Assembly: GCA_012798805.1 (NCBI GenBank)
Contig: JAAZMM010000017.1
Span: 1-33,309 of the forward strand
Direction: 5' to 3'
Origin: Bacteroidales bacterium
GTDB lineage: Bacteria > Bacteroidota > Bacteroidia > Bacteroidales > UBA932
Length of the DNA stretch: 33,309 nucleotides
In this document: one piece after another, positions 8,318-17,332 of the stretch
Layout: each line of letters begins with the position of its first letter
Numbering within the stretch: position 1 is the first letter of the stretch
The notes under the pieces: model-generated
Seen by the model: only the letters and a program-made list of their open reading frames with translations
Database searches by the model: none
Told to the model about the DNA's origin: nothing
Made by a program: the position numbers and the translations under genes

Positions 8318-8716
8318 CTATCGTTTGCGATAGCGAATAGTATATCCTTCATCATAAGTGATGGTCAAAACATTTGATTTGACTTCCTCGATATATTCAA
8401 TTACAGCCGGATATTCCACTGGCTGCTTATTACCATGCTCATCGGTACCATCCATAATCGACAGAATACCGGTAGTTGCATTATATCCATAGGGAAGCTT
8501 GAACTGGAATTTGCTATTGTCATAGAAGGCAACATAACCATCAGGGGAAAAAATATATCTTTCAAGTGTATAAGAAAAGGGAGTACCACCCTTTTTGAAG
8601 CATTCATAGGAGGACCATGTACCCAACAACATATCTGAGTCGGGATAAAGGTTTTCACACGAACTGCATAGCACTAATGCAGAAAACAGGGATAGCACCA
8701 AAAGAATTCTTTTCAT
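8318..8716 (-). CDS. Small lipocalin-like lipoprotein
   Basis: The 132-residue product has a lipoprotein signal ending in CSSC (Cys20). The mature part opens with MLLGTWSSYECFKKGG, the same LLGxW start as the lipoprotein at 6109-6579 and as the middle module of the collagen-like lipoproteins at 24-28 kb. It continues with YIFSPDGYVAFYD and VLTITYDEGYTIRYRKR strands. No function is known. It is convergent with the metallopeptidase gene, with only the inverted repeat between, and has its own upstream -7 element. Confidence 0.72.
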   Translation of the reverse strand: MKRILLVLSLFSALVLCSSCENLYPDSDMLLGTWSSYECFKKGGTPFSYTLERYIFSPDGYVAFYDNSKFQFKLPYGYNATTGILSIMDGTDEHGNKQPVEYPAVIEYIEEVKSNVLTITYDEGYTIRYRKR

Positions 8717-8756
8717 ATTCCTTATATTTTATTGTTTCAAGTTCCGTATGTCATTA

Positions 8757-8764
8757 CAAAGATA
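8757..8764 (-). promoter_or_regulatory. -7 element TATCTTTG upstream of the small lipoprotein
   Basis: Minus strand TATCTTTG is an exact consensus -7 word about 40 bp before the ATG at 8716. A second TAATTTTG lies just upstream (8767-8774). No TTG is at the ideal distance, so only the -7 is supported. Confidence 0.5.
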
Positions 8765-8802
8765 GCCAAAATTATGCCGTTCTGATAAAATCGGCAAACA
8801 AG

Positions 8803-9603
8803 TTATGAACATTCCATAACTTCCGAAGAGTTGGCACGTGGCAGACAATTTAAAATAACATCCTCCCCTACTTTCACACCTATCTCTGAAAGTGCATCAC
8901 TTACCGTTTGAAATGCCAGTTCAGGAGTGTTATTATTGCGACTCAAGTGTGCCAGATGTATGCTTTTTAATTCCGGATGGAAAGCTCTTCTGACCAAAGA
9001 TGCAGTCTGGTCATTCGATAGATGACCGGTATCCTCGAGGATTCTCATTTTCAGGCTTTTTGGATAAGGTCCGCGCAACAACATATCTATATCATAATTG
9101 GCTTCTACAATTAGATGATTTGCCATAGAGGCATACCTTACTGCTTCATCGGTTGGAAATCCAATGTCGGTCAGAAAAGTAAACTTGACCCCATCGAAAT
9201 CTATATGATAGCCCAAAGTCTGTGTAGCATCATGAGGCACTGCAAAAGCTGTAATCCTTATCTCATCCGATTGGAAAGAAACATCTTCCTCCAAAATACG
9301 GACACATCCCGAAAGAGAGCCACGAGTACAGAAATGGGTACTCAGGGCTTTATGAAGGGTAGCTGTTGCAAGAACAGGCTTACGATGACGTTCAGTAAAG
9401 GAACCCAGACTCCGGATATGATCAATATGGTCATGAGTTACCAGCACCATATCAATATTGTCAAATGAGATATCGTGTTCGGCAAGACGTTTTTTTAGAG
9501 ACCTTACACCGACACCAAGATCTATAAGCAAACCCCTATTACTATTTCCAAGGTAATAGCAGTTTGCGTTGCTGCCGCTGGAAAGACTCAGAAATCTAAC
9601 CAT
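8803..9603 (-). CDS. MBL-fold metallohydrolase, YycJ/WalJ-like
   Basis: The 266-residue cytosolic protein has the metallo-beta-lactamase core. It starts with FLSLSSGSNANCYYLG and LLIDLGVGVRSLKKRL, typical of the YycJ/WalJ group, then the metal motif THDHIDH near residue 56, a later FLTDIGFPTDEA segment and the end motif HLAHLSRNNNTPELA. Members are suggested to act as 5'-exonucleases or DNA-repair-linked hydrolases, which is not shown for this one. It starts 3 bp after the mtnA stop, so it is the last gene of the salvage operon, although its chemistry is not obviously linked. Confidence 0.88.
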   Translation of the reverse strand: MVRFLSLSSGSNANCYYLGNSNRGLLIDLGVGVRSLKKRLAEHDISFDNIDMVLVTHDHIDHIRSLGSFTERHRKPVLATATLHKALSTHFCTRGSLSGCVRILEEDVSFQSDEIRITAFAVPHDATQTLGYHIDFDGVKFTFLTDIGFPTDEAVRYASMANHLIVEANYDIDMLLRGPYPKSLKMRILEDTGHLSNDQTASLVRRAFHPELKSIHLAHLSRNNNTPELAFQTVSDALSEIGVKVGEDVILNCLPRANSSEVMECS

Positions 9604-9606
9604 ACA

Positions 9607-10677
9607 CTATTTCGCATTGCTGAGTTCTTCCGGTTTGAATATACCTTTCTCTGTAACAATACCTGTTATAAGCTCAGCCGGAGTGACATCAAATGAGGGA
9701 TTAAAGACCTTGGTCCCTTTTGGGGCAATCGGCTTGCTGAAATACATGTCTGTCATCTCATAAGAGGGACGCTCCTCAATAACAATATCCCTACCTGAAG
9801 CACAATTAAAATCGATCGTACTGGAAGGACCGAAAACATAAAAGGGAATGCCATAATGTTTTGCCAGAATAGCAAGGCCACTGGTTCCCACCTTATTGGC
9901 CACATCGCCATTCGCAGCCACGCGATCACATCCTACAAAGACCGTATCGACCCTTTTCTGGCTCATAACAATCGAGGCCATATTGTCACAAATCAAGGTA
10001 ACATCTATACCGGCTTTCATAAGCTCAAAAGCAGTCAGACGTGCTCCCTGCAATAGAGGTCTTGTCTCGTTGACATAGACCATGGGAGAATAACCTTTCT
10101 GATAAGCGAGATAAATCGGGCTCAAGGCAGTACCATAGCGGGATACGGCCAGATGACCGGCATTGCAGTGAGTGAGAATGCCACAGCCATGGGTAAGCAA
10201 TGAGATACCATGTTCCGCAATGCCAACCGACATCCTGGTCTCTTCAACCTTTATGGAACGGGCCTCTGCAATGAGGGCATTTTTGATAATATCAATTACA
10301 GTCTGATCAGTATCGTCGATACTATTCTTCACTCTGTAAAAACAATCCTCCATGCGGTCCAAAGCCCACATCAGATTGATGGCTGTAGGACGAGATATGT
10401 AGAGGTAGCGCTTGGTCCTCAAAAATTCCTTTTCAAAAAGATCAAGCTCTCTGCACTTGGATCTGTTTATGGACATTGCCAGACCGAAAGCCGCAGCTAT
10501 GCCTATAGCAGGCGCCCCACGCACTTTCATCAAAGTTATGGCAAAAAAGACCTGTTCCGCAGTAGTCAGGTGAATAAATTTCTCTTGATTCGGAAGCAAA
10601 GATTGGTCAAGTATAATCACTTCACGACCATTGGAACTGAGCTCCACCGAATCGTATGCAAAAACTCTTGTCAGCAT
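9607..10677 (-). CDS. mtnA: S-methyl-5-thioribose-1-phosphate isomerase
   Basis: The 356-residue enzyme converts methylthioribose-1-phosphate to methylthioribulose-1-phosphate. Family markers are KVRGAPAIGIAAAFG near residue 50, the catalytic-loop region ILTHCNAGHLAVSRYGTAL with its Cys near residue 167, and GCDRVAANGDVANKVGTSG holding the catalytic Asp. The tail VFNPSFDVTPAELITGIVTE is typical. Its ATG overlaps the stop of the phosphorylase gene by one base (TAATG), a sign of translational coupling. Only the first salvage steps are encoded here: no mtnB, mtnK or dioxygenase gene is in the window. Confidence 0.95.
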   Translation of the reverse strand: MLTRVFAYDSVELSSNGREVIILDQSLLPNQEKFIHLTTAEQVFFAITLMKVRGAPAIGIAAAFGLAMSINRSKCRELDLFEKEFLRTKRYLYISRPTAINLMWALDRMEDCFYRVKNSIDDTDQTVIDIIKNALIAEARSIKVEETRMSVGIAEHGISLLTHGCGILTHCNAGHLAVSRYGTALSPIYLAYQKGYSPMVYVNETRPLLQGARLTAFELMKAGIDVTLICDNMASIVMSQKRVDTVFVGCDRVAANGDVANKVGTSGLAILAKHYGIPFYVFGPSSTIDFNCASGRDIVIEERPSYEMTDMYFSKPIAPKGTKVFNPSFDVTPAELITGIVTEKGIFKPEELSNAK

Positions 10678-11507
10678 TATAATGATTCTATTAGTTTACT
10701 AAATAGGTGCGTCATGGTACCTGCAGCTGCATCAGCTGCTCTTACAACATCATCTCCATCATTTACAAAATCTTCGGCAAAATCGCCATGAGCCTCATTG
10801 GTGATGACGGAAATACCAAATACGGGAATATCCGAATGGCGGGCCACTATAACCTCGGGAATGGTTGACATTCCAATCGCATCCGCACCAACCATACGGA
10901 AGAAACGATACTCAGCCGGAGTCTCATAAGAGGGGCCGGTACCGGCGAGGTAAACACCTTTGAAGAGTTTGATGCCTTCCTGACCGGCAATTTTTTCGGC
11001 CTGACGAATCAGATTGAGGTCATAGGGACGTGTCATATCGGGAAAACGGGGGCCGAACTCATCCAGATTAGGACCTACAAGAGGATTGGGAAGGCGATTG
11101 ATATGGTCACTGATTATCATCAGGTCGCCTACCTTATAATCTAAATTGACCCCGCCTGCCGCATTTGAGACAAAGAGATACTCTATGCCAAGCACCTTCA
11201 TAACTCTTACAGGCAAAGTCACCTTCTCCATCGGATAACCCTCGTAATAATGGAATCTGCCCTGCATTGCACATACCGGTTTTCCGGCAATGGTGCCAAA
11301 AATCAAATTGCCTTTATGCCCTAAAGCCGTAGAACGCGAAAAATTCGGTATTTCAGAATAGGGAATGGTTATCGGATTTTTTATAGAATCGGCAAGTTTG
11401 CCGAGGCCGCTGCCAAGAATAATACCCACTTTGGGCACAAATCCACCGGTCCGCTCGCGCAGGTAATCGGCAGCTTCGTAAATTGCTTTAAGTCTTTGAT
11501 CCATCAT
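10677..11507 (-). CDS. Purine nucleoside phosphorylase, 6-oxopurine type (probable methylthioinosine use)
   Basis: The 276-residue enzyme is a trimeric class-I PNP. It shows [14 protein letters not shown] for phosphate binding, [16 protein letters not shown], and [29 protein letters not shown] around the nucleoside site. In VITNEAHGD the base-contacting residue is Asn237. In the family Asn marks 6-oxopurine specificity, whereas methylthioadenosine phosphorylase has Asp. With an upstream deaminase and downstream mtnA, the likely in vivo substrate is 5'-methylthioinosine, with inosine or guanosine also possible. The start at 11507 gives an ATGA overlap with the upstream gene. A second ATG directly after it is also possible. 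Confidence 0.92.
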   Translation of the reverse strand: MMDQRLKAIYEAADYLRERTGGFVPKVGIILGSGLGKLADSIKNPITIPYSEIPNFSRSTALGHKGNLIFGTIAGKPVCAMQGRFHYYEGYPMEKVTLPVRVMKVLGIEYLFVSNAAGGVNLDYKVGDLMIISDHINRLPNPLVGPNLDEFGPRFPDMTRPYDLNLIRQAEKIAGQEGIKLFKGVYLAGTGPSYETPAEYRFFRMVGADAIGMSTIPEVIVARHSDIPVFGISVITNEAHGDFAEDFVNDGDDVVRAADAAAGTMTHLFSKLIESL

Positions 11508-12763
11508 TGTGATTTTATAAGTTTCCAGGCCATTTCATCCGCTTTTTGCAATATTTGTTCCTCGCCGGGCACTTTACGGCCCTCCATAACTATTTTGCCA
11601 TCGCAAATTACTGTATCTATACAGGAACTATTGGCAGAAAAGATGAAATTGCTTTCAAAATTAATATTCGGTATAAATGCTTCTGAACGGGTATCCACAA
11701 GTAGTATGTCAGCAAGGGCTCCCTCCTCAATTCTGCCCGTGTCAATACCGAGTGCACGCGCACCATTGAGTGTCGCTACATCCATCAGTTCATTCAAAGG
11801 GAGAGTTGTGGTATCACCGGTCCACCCTTTCTGCAGTAAAGACATTGTCTTCATACTTTCACGCATATCAAGATTATTGGAAGAGCCTGCTCCATCAGTG
11901 CCGAGACAGATATTAACTCCCGCTGCCTTCAAGTCACCATATCTGAACCTGTAGCCGGAGCCGAGTTTAAGATTGGAGTTGACATTATGCACCGCGGTAA
12001 CGCCACGTTTTGCAAAAATATCGATATCCTCATCATCTAACCAGAGAGCATGAGCAGCAATGACATTAGAATCAAGAATACCGAGTGAGTCGTAGTAGGC
12101 TACCGGACTCATTCCATATTTTTCCTTATCTGAAAGCACCTCTTGATGCGTTTCGGAGATGTGTGTATGAAGTATGAGGCCATTTTCTTTGGCAAAATCA
12201 GCGGCCCAGACCATTGTATTCTTAGATACCGTATAGTCCGCATGGATGGAAACACCAAATTTGCATCTTTTATTCCACTCTTTGGAAGAGTCATAAAGAC
12301 ATTTACATTCGGCTTTCTGTACCTCAGACTTCTCAACATCGAAATGATCAAGAAAAACATATGTAAGAACAGCTCTTATCCCCATCTCTTCAACTGCTTG
12401 CGCCACTTGCGGCAACATCCAGTACATATCGAGAAAAGTAGTGGTACCTGTCTTTATCATCTCCAAAACAGCAAGTTTGGCTCCCCAATAGATATGCTCC
12501 TCCTGAAGGTGTGTTTCGATAGACCAAATATTATTTAGCCACTCTCTGAGTGGAACATCCTCACTGATACCACGCATTAGTGACATCGCCGAATGGGTAT
12601 GCATATTTATAAGCCCCGGAATAATAGTTTTACCGGTACAGTCGATCTCTCTCTTCGCACTTAAGGAAATTGAGTCAGATATGACTTCAATCCTATTATC
12701 CCTGATAAGGATATCCTTTTGTTCCCCCTTTAGTGTTGCCTGTTTAAGCAAAATAGTACCCAT
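11504..12763 (-). CDS. mtaD: Amidohydrolase, methylthioadenosine/S-adenosylhomocysteine deaminase type
   Basis: The 419-residue enzyme belongs to the cytosine-deaminase-like amidohydrolases. The metal ligands are visible in [14 protein letters not shown] (HTH at 55-57), [24 protein letters not shown] and [15 protein letters not shown]. The [12 protein letters not shown] segment and the chaperoning substrate-loop WLNNIWSIE near residue 75 fit the MtaD/SAH-deaminase branch. It would turn methylthioadenosine into methylthioinosine, matching the 6-oxopurine phosphorylase that follows. The longer frame adds 11 poor residues, so I start at MGTILLKQ. It is the first gene of a four-gene operon with 4-, 1- and -3-nt junctions. 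Confidence 0.88.
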   Translation of the reverse strand: MGTILLKQATLKGEQKDILIRDNRIEVISDSISLSAKREIDCTGKTIIPGLINMHTHSAMSLMRGISEDVPLREWLNNIWSIETHLQEEHIYWGAKLAVLEMIKTGTTTFLDMYWMLPQVAQAVEEMGIRAVLTYVFLDHFDVEKSEVQKAECKCLYDSSKEWNKRCKFGVSIHADYTVSKNTMVWAADFAKENGLILHTHISETHQEVLSDKEKYGMSPVAYYDSLGILDSNVIAAHALWLDDEDIDIFAKRGVTAVHNVNSNLKLGSGYRFRYGDLKAAGVNICLGTDGAGSSNNLDMRESMKTMSLLQKGWTGDTTTLPLNELMDVATLNGARALGIDTGRIEEGALADILLVDTRSEAFIPNINFESNFIFSANSSCIDTVICDGKIVMEGRKVPGEEQILQKADEMAWKLIKSQ

Positions 12764-12784
12764 ATATTTAAGTCTAAAATTTAA

Positions 12785-12817
12785 CAAAAGTAACAAAAAA
12801 GATCTATAATGTCACAA
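12785..12817 (-). promoter_or_regulatory. Promoter of the mtaD-pnp-mtnA-MBL operon
   Basis: Minus strand TTG (12815-12817), 22 bp, TACTTTTG (12785-12792). The -7 is a full match and the spacing is slightly long. The start point would lie about 15 bp before the chosen ATG, which supports that start and excludes the longer frame. Confidence 0.6.
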
Positions 12818-12913
12818 TAGTAACGTTATTATTTGCCATATATAAGAAAAAATAGGCCAAAAAGTTACAATCTGTAATCAAAAGCATATTTTTTAATAGT
12901 TTTTGAATTATAA

Positions 12914-12944
12914 TTGATATTTTCGATAATAATTCATAAATTTG
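12914..12944 (+). promoter_or_regulatory. Promoter of the acyl-CoA synthetase / Kor operon
   Basis: TTG (12914-12916), 20 bp, TAAATTTG (12937-12944): exact spacing and -7 match. Transcription would begin near 12950, 15 nt before the ATG at 12965. The region 12818-12913 between the two divergent promoters is AT-rich with no visible gene. Confidence 0.75.
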
Positions 12945-12964
12945 CGTAATAAACCTTGAAATTG

Positions 12965-15019
12965 ATGATCTCAAAACAGCTGATTTCACCCAAAAGCATT
13001 GTCGTAGTAGGAGGCAGTGAAGACATTCATAAGCCCGGAGGAGCTATTCTCGAAAATCTCCTTTCCACACACTTTAAAGGCGACATTTATGTAGTAAACC
13101 CCAAAGCCTCAGGAGAAATCCGGGGTTGCAGAACATTCCTGACCATAGATGGGATTCCCGAAGTTGATCTTGCAATTCTTGCCATTCCGGCAAGGTTTTG
13201 TGTAGATACCGTTGAAAATTTATGCTACAAGAAAAACTGCGGGGCCATCATTATCATTTCCGCAGGCTTTGCCGAGGACAGTGAGGAGGGAGCGGAATAT
13301 GAACGCAGGATTGTTGAGATGACCAATGATGTTGGAGCCTCACTTATTGGACCCAACTGTGTCGGAGTTATAACTCCCGCCTACACCGGAGTTTTCACCA
13401 AACCCATACCAAGCCTTTCCCCTATGGGAATTGACCTTGTATCGGGCTCAGGGGCCACTATCGTATTCATTTTAGAACTTGCGATGCAGCTGGGACTTAA
13501 GTTTGCGTCGATTTTTTCAGTAGGCAATTCCGCTCAGATTGGGGTTGAAGATATGCTTGAGTATTTTGATGAATCCTATGTTCATGGAAAAAGCTCACCG
13601 GTAAAAATGCTCTATATAGAGAGCATAAACGCCCCCCAAAAGTTTCTTAAACATGCCTATTCGCTCTACCGCAAAGGGGCAAGGGTGGTAGCAATCAAAT
13701 CGGGTTATAGCGAAGCAGGATCCCGCGCTGCATCTTCACATACCGGTGCGATGGCCTCTCCCGATAAAGCTGTAAGCGCACTTTTCCGTAAGGCCGGAGT
13801 TATCAGATGTTATAGCCGTGCAGAGCTGGTGACTACTGCTGCTATACTTATGTTCAACGCTGTCAAAGGACGCAAGATGGCCATAATAACCCACGCAGGC
13901 GGCCCTGCCGTGATGTTGACCGACATACTCTCTTCCAACAATATAGAAATTCCCAATCTGGTGGGGGAAAAGGCTGATGCTCTCCTCAAGGAGCTTTATC
14001 CCGGCTCTTCCGTCTCCAATCCCATCGACTTTCTGGCTACCGGCACTGCCGATCAGCTCGGTAAAATCATCGATGCTTGTGAGCATGATTTTGACGTTGA
14101 TAGCATGGCAGTGATATTTGGCAATCCCGGCCTTGTCTCCAGCGACGAGGCATATGACAAAATACTTGAAAAACAGAAAGTTTGTAAAAAACCCATATTC
14201 CCCATATTGACCTCCATTGTAAATGCGAAGGATGCAATAGAGGATTTTAGAGATAAGGGAGGAATCACATTTCCCGAAGAGGTTATTTTCGGTGCCTGCT
14301 TCTCAAAAATATTAAATGTACCCGAGCCCATTCTCTGCAATGAGCATCCACCTGTTGATAAAGAGAAAATCCGCAATATAATTGACAATAGCGACAATGG
14401 CTACTTAACGCCTGAAAAGACGCAGGAAATCCTCGATGCAGCAGGTATCAACAGAGTCAAGGAGCTGGTGGTCTCCACCTACCCTGAGGCTCTCAAGGCA
14501 GCGAGAGAGATAGGATGGCCGCTGGTAATGAAGGTAGTGGGGCCCGTACACAAAAGCGATGTGGGCGGAGTCTCACTCAACATAAGCGACGAACATACAC
14601 TCGAAAGGGAGTACAACCGTATGATGCGTGTAGAGGATTGCGTCGGAGTACTGCTCCAACCGATGGTAAGCGGCACTCAACTCTTTGTGGGTGCCAAGAG
14701 AGAAGATAAGTTTGGGCATCTGGTAATGTGTGGTCTTGGAGGTATCTACATAGAGGTACTTAAAGATATTTCCTATGGTATCTCTCCCATTTCCACAGTA
14801 GAGGCAGAGGAGATGATACACCATCTGCGCAGTTATAAACTGATCAAGGGAGTGCGCGGTCAGGAGGGAGTCAATGAAGCGATGTTCAATGAGACTATCC
14901 GTCGGGTTTCCGCTCTATGCAATTGTGCACCTGAAATTTTTGAAATGGATATCAATCCTATAATGGGCAGCCAAAAAGGCGTTACTGCCGTGGATGCGAG
15001 GATTAGGATAGAAAAATAA
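12965..15019 (+). CDS. ADP-forming acyl-CoA (acetate-CoA) synthetase, fused alpha-beta
   Basis: The 684-residue enzyme turns acyl-CoA + ADP + Pi into acid + CoA + ATP, a substrate-level phosphorylation step. The order is a CoA-binding Rossmann domain (SIVVVGGSEDIHKPGGAI), then a CoA-ligase domain with LIGPNCVGVITP and the phosphorylated His259 in SSHTGAMASPDKA. A C-terminal ATP-grasp domain follows from about 460 (GWPLVMKVVGPVHKSDVGGV, LVMCGLGGIYIEVLKDISYG, FEMDINPIM). The frame can be opened 9 bp earlier at TTG, but ATG 12965 sits right behind a good promoter. The ferredoxin oxidoreductase genes downstream make the acyl-CoA it consumes. Confidence 0.9.
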   Translation: MISKQLISPKSIVVVGGSEDIHKPGGAILENLLSTHFKGDIYVVNPKASGEIRGCRTFLTIDGIPEVDLAILAIPARFCVDTVENLCYKKNCGAIIIISAGFAEDSEEGAEYERRIVEMTNDVGASLIGPNCVGVITPAYTGVFTKPIPSLSPMGIDLVSGSGATIVFILELAMQLGLKFASIFSVGNSAQIGVEDMLEYFDESYVHGKSSPVKMLYIESINAPQKFLKHAYSLYRKGARVVAIKSGYSEAGSRAASSHTGAMASPDKAVSALFRKAGVIRCYSRAELVTTAAILMFNAVKGRKMAIITHAGGPAVMLTDILSSNNIEIPNLVGEKADALLKELYPGSSVSNPIDFLATGTADQLGKIIDACEHDFDVDSMAVIFGNPGLVSSDEAYDKILEKQKVCKKPIFPILTSIVNAKDAIEDFRDKGGITFPEEVIFGACFSKILNVPEPILCNEHPPVDKEKIRNIIDNSDNGYLTPEKTQEILDAAGINRVKELVVSTYPEALKAAREIGWPLVMKVVGPVHKSDVGGVSLNISDEHTLEREYNRMMRVEDCVGVLLQPMVSGTQLFVGAKREDKFGHLVMCGLGGIYIEVLKDISYGISPISTVEAEEMIHHLRSYKLIKGVRGQEGVNEAMFNETIRRVSALCNCAPEIFEMDINPIMGSQKGVTAVDARIRIEK

Positions 15020-15025
15020 TTTTTG

Positions 15026-15181
15026 ATGTTTAAAAAAATTGGAAATTGGTATCGTGCCCAAAGTGACACTACAAAGGCGTTTATATGGATAGGGCTGATC
15101 TGCCTGATTGGTATTGCCTTCAGGTGGAGAGCCATCATCGAGGGCGTAGCAAAAGGATTCAATTTTTTTTCAAATAAATAA
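15026..15181 (+). CDS. 51-residue membrane protein in the Kor operon
   Basis: ATG 15026 opens a complete 51-codon frame starting MFKKIGNWYRAQSDTTKAF, with one membrane helix (FIWIGLICLIGIAFRW) and a basic-aromatic tail ending in FNFFSNK. It starts 6 bp after the synthetase stop and ends 28 bp before the ferredoxin gene, all on one strand, so it is embedded in the operon. A frame this short with a clean N-in helix, a positive N-terminus and close spacing is more than chance. I think similar small proteins accompany this operon in other Bacteroidota, but that is memory and not tested. It may anchor the complex or the ferredoxin at the membrane. Confidence 0.65.
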   Translation: MFKKIGNWYRAQSDTTKAFIWIGLICLIGIAFRWRAIIEGVAKGFNFFSNK

Positions 15182-15209
15182 TATTTAAAAACCAATAAAA
15201 CTAAAGTAT

Positions 15210-15431
15210 ATGGCAATCAAAGGAGCTATCACGGTTGATACCGAGAAATGCAAAGGATGTGGAGTGTGCATCCCCACTTGTCCAACAGATACTATCGCCC
15301 TCTCCAAAGAGGTGAATAGTAAAGGTTACAACTATTTATACATGGCCAACCCGGAGAATTGCACCGGCTGCACCAATTGTGCTACCGTATGTCCGGACGC
15401 TGTAATCACGGTTTATCGTGTCAAAATCTAA
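15210..15431 (+). CDS. korD: 2[4Fe-4S] ferredoxin subunit of 2-oxoacid oxidoreductase (KorD/VorD-type)
   Basis: The 73-residue protein holds two classical cluster motifs, CKGCGVCIPTCP and CTGCTNCATVCP, each CxxCxxCxxxCP, separated by about 35 residues. This is the delta (ferredoxin-like) subunit that passes electrons from the thiamine enzyme to free ferredoxin. It starts 28 bp after the 51-residue membrane protein and ends 10 bp before korA. No other domain is present, so it is the separate-subunit form. Confidence 0.92.
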   Translation: MAIKGAITVDTEKCKGCGVCIPTCPTDTIALSKEVNSKGYNYLYMANPENCTGCTNCATVCPDAVITVYRVKI

Positions 15432-15441
15432 AATTACCAAT

Positions 15442-16524
15442 ATGGCAGAAAAGATCTTAATGAAAGGAAACGAAGCTATCGCTTACGCTGCAATAAACTG
15501 CGGATGCGACGGCTATTTCGGCTATCCCATTACACCTCAGTCGGAGGTGATGGAGACGCTTATGGCTGAAAAACCCTGGGAAACCACAGGTATGGTGGTA
15601 CTCCAGGCTGAAAGTGAAACATCTTCAATCAATATGGTCTATGGCGGTGCCTGCTGTGGCAAAAAGGTTATGACCTCCTCCAGTAGCCCCGGCATAAGCC
15701 TTATGTGCGAAGGCCTGAGTTATCTTGCAGGTTGCGAATTGCCTTGTCTTGTAGTAAACGTAATGCGTGGCGGCCCCGGTCTGGGCACAATCCAACCGAG
15801 CCAGAGTGACTACTTCCAGGCTACAAAGGGTGGCGGTCATGGTGACTACAGGACAATTGTCCTTGCTCCCTCTTCCGTACAGGATATGTATGACTTTGTG
15901 GATTTGGGATTTGAACTTGCATTCAAATATCGCAATCCCGTAATGATCCTTGGTGACGGTGTAATCGGGCAAATGATGGAAAAGGTGGAACTCCGCCCTG
16001 CAAAGCCCCGTCGTACCGAAGAAGAGCTGAGAGCCCTCTGCGACTCTTGGGCTACACTTGGCAAACCTGCATCCAGGCCGGGTAATATTGTAACATCACT
16101 GGCTCTTGATGCAGATGTTATGGAACGCTTTAACATCCATCTCCAGAAGAAATATAGCACTATCGAGGCGGAAGAGGCCAGATATGAGACCTATAAAACA
16201 GAAGATGCCGATCATCTGATTGTAGCATTTGGTTGTATGTCCCGTATCTGTGAAAATGTAGTGGAACTTGCACGCCAGGATGGCATCAAGCTTGGCGTAT
16301 TACGTCCCATCACGCTCTACCCCTACCCTGAAAAAGCACTTGATGCACTTGTGCCTCAAATGAAAAGCATAATGTCTGTAGAACTCAATTCAGGACAGAT
16401 GGTGGAAGATGTGCGCAGAATAGCTGCGGGAAGAGTACCTGTACACTTCTACGGCCGTCAGGGAGGTGCTATCCCCTCTCCTGAAGAGATTTATGAAGTA
16501 TTTGTCAAAAATATTAAAAAATAG
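15442..16524 (+). CDS. korA: 2-oxoacid:ferredoxin oxidoreductase alpha subunit (KorA/VorB-type)
   Basis: The 360-residue subunit begins with MKGNEAIAYAAINCGCDGYFGYPITPQSEVME, the hallmark of the pyrimidine-binding alpha chain (YPITPQSE), followed by GACCGKKVMTSSSSPGISLM and the CoA-binding domain towards the end. The complex oxidatively decarboxylates 2-oxoacids to acyl-CoA and reduces ferredoxin. Whether 2-oxoglutarate or branched-chain 2-oxoacids are used cannot be read from the sequence. The 360-residue length fits the chains usually named VorB. A GTG 24 bp upstream overlaps korD, so ATG 15442 is preferred. Confidence 0.9.
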   Translation: MAEKILMKGNEAIAYAAINCGCDGYFGYPITPQSEVMETLMAEKPWETTGMVVLQAESETSSINMVYGGACCGKKVMTSSSSPGISLMCEGLSYLAGCELPCLVVNVMRGGPGLGTIQPSQSDYFQATKGGGHGDYRTIVLAPSSVQDMYDFVDLGFELAFKYRNPVMILGDGVIGQMMEKVELRPAKPRRTEEELRALCDSWATLGKPASRPGNIVTSLALDADVMERFNIHLQKKYSTIEAEEARYETYKTEDADHLIVAFGCMSRICENVVELARQDGIKLGVLRPITLYPYPEKALDALVPQMKSIMSVELNSGQMVEDVRRIAAGRVPVHFYGRQGGAIPSPEEIYEVFVKNIKK

Positions 16525-16529
16525 CGACT

Positions 16530-17291
16530 ATGGAGATTAATGATATTATAAAACCCGAAAATAAAGTTTACGGAAAAAGTCCCGTACTTAAAGATGCAGT
16601 TATGCACTATTGTCCCGGTTGCTCTCACGGCACCGTCCATAAGATAATTGCTGAAGTTATCGAGGAGATGGATATTCAGGACAAGACCATAGGTATTTCA
16701 CCTGTGGGTTGCTCCGTATTCGCATACAACTATCTTGAAATTGACTGGCAACAGGCCGCTCATGGCCGCGCTCCTGCCCTTGCCACAGCTACCAAACGTC
16801 TTATGCCTGATAAATATGTCTTCACATATCAGGGTGATGGCGACCTGGCATCAATAGGCACCGCGGAGATTATGCACGCCTGCAACCGTGGAGAAAACAT
16901 TGTTGTTATTTTTATCAACAATGCAATCTACGGTATGACCGGAGGCCAGATGGCTCCCACTACCCTACTCGGACAGGTGACAGCTACTACTCCCTACGGT
17001 CGAGACGCCAAACTAAATGGCTTCCCCTTGAAAATCACGGAGCTTATAGCACAGCTTGAAGGCACCTGCTACGTTACCAGACAATCCGTACAGAATCCTG
17101 CCGCGGTGCGTAAAACAAAGAGAGCTATCCGCAAAGCATTTGAAAACTCCATGATGGATAAAGGTACATCCTTTATCGAGGTGGTAAGCACCTGTAATTC
17201 CGGATGGAAATTGTCACCGGTAGCAGCCAACACATGGATGGAAGAGAATATGTTCCCCTTCTATCCGCTTGGAGATATAAAGGACCGTTGA
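16530..17291 (+). CDS. korB: 2-oxoacid:ferredoxin oxidoreductase beta subunit (KorB/VorA-type)
   Basis: The 253-residue subunit carries the thiamine diphosphate domain: HYCPGCSHGTVHK with cluster-binding cysteines near residue 28, then GDGDLASIGTAEIMHACNRG and NNAIYGMTGGQMAPTT, the GDG-x-NN diphosphate/Mg motif. GVCSVFAYN-type residues (PVGCSVFAYNYL) follow the cluster motif. It starts 5 bp after korA and forms the catalytic core with it. A further Cys in VVSTCNSGW completes the cluster set. Confidence 0.92.
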   Translation: MEINDIIKPENKVYGKSPVLKDAVMHYCPGCSHGTVHKIIAEVIEEMDIQDKTIGISPVGCSVFAYNYLEIDWQQAAHGRAPALATATKRLMPDKYVFTYQGDGDLASIGTAEIMHACNRGENIVVIFINNAIYGMTGGQMAPTTLLGQVTATTPYGRDAKLNGFPLKITELIAQLEGTCYVTRQSVQNPAAVRKTKRAIRKAFENSMMDKGTSFIEVVSTCNSGWKLSPVAANTWMEENMFPFYPLGDIKDR

Positions 17292-17332
17292 GAACATCCC
17301 GATTTTTGTGAATAAAAAAATAGAGTAATAAT

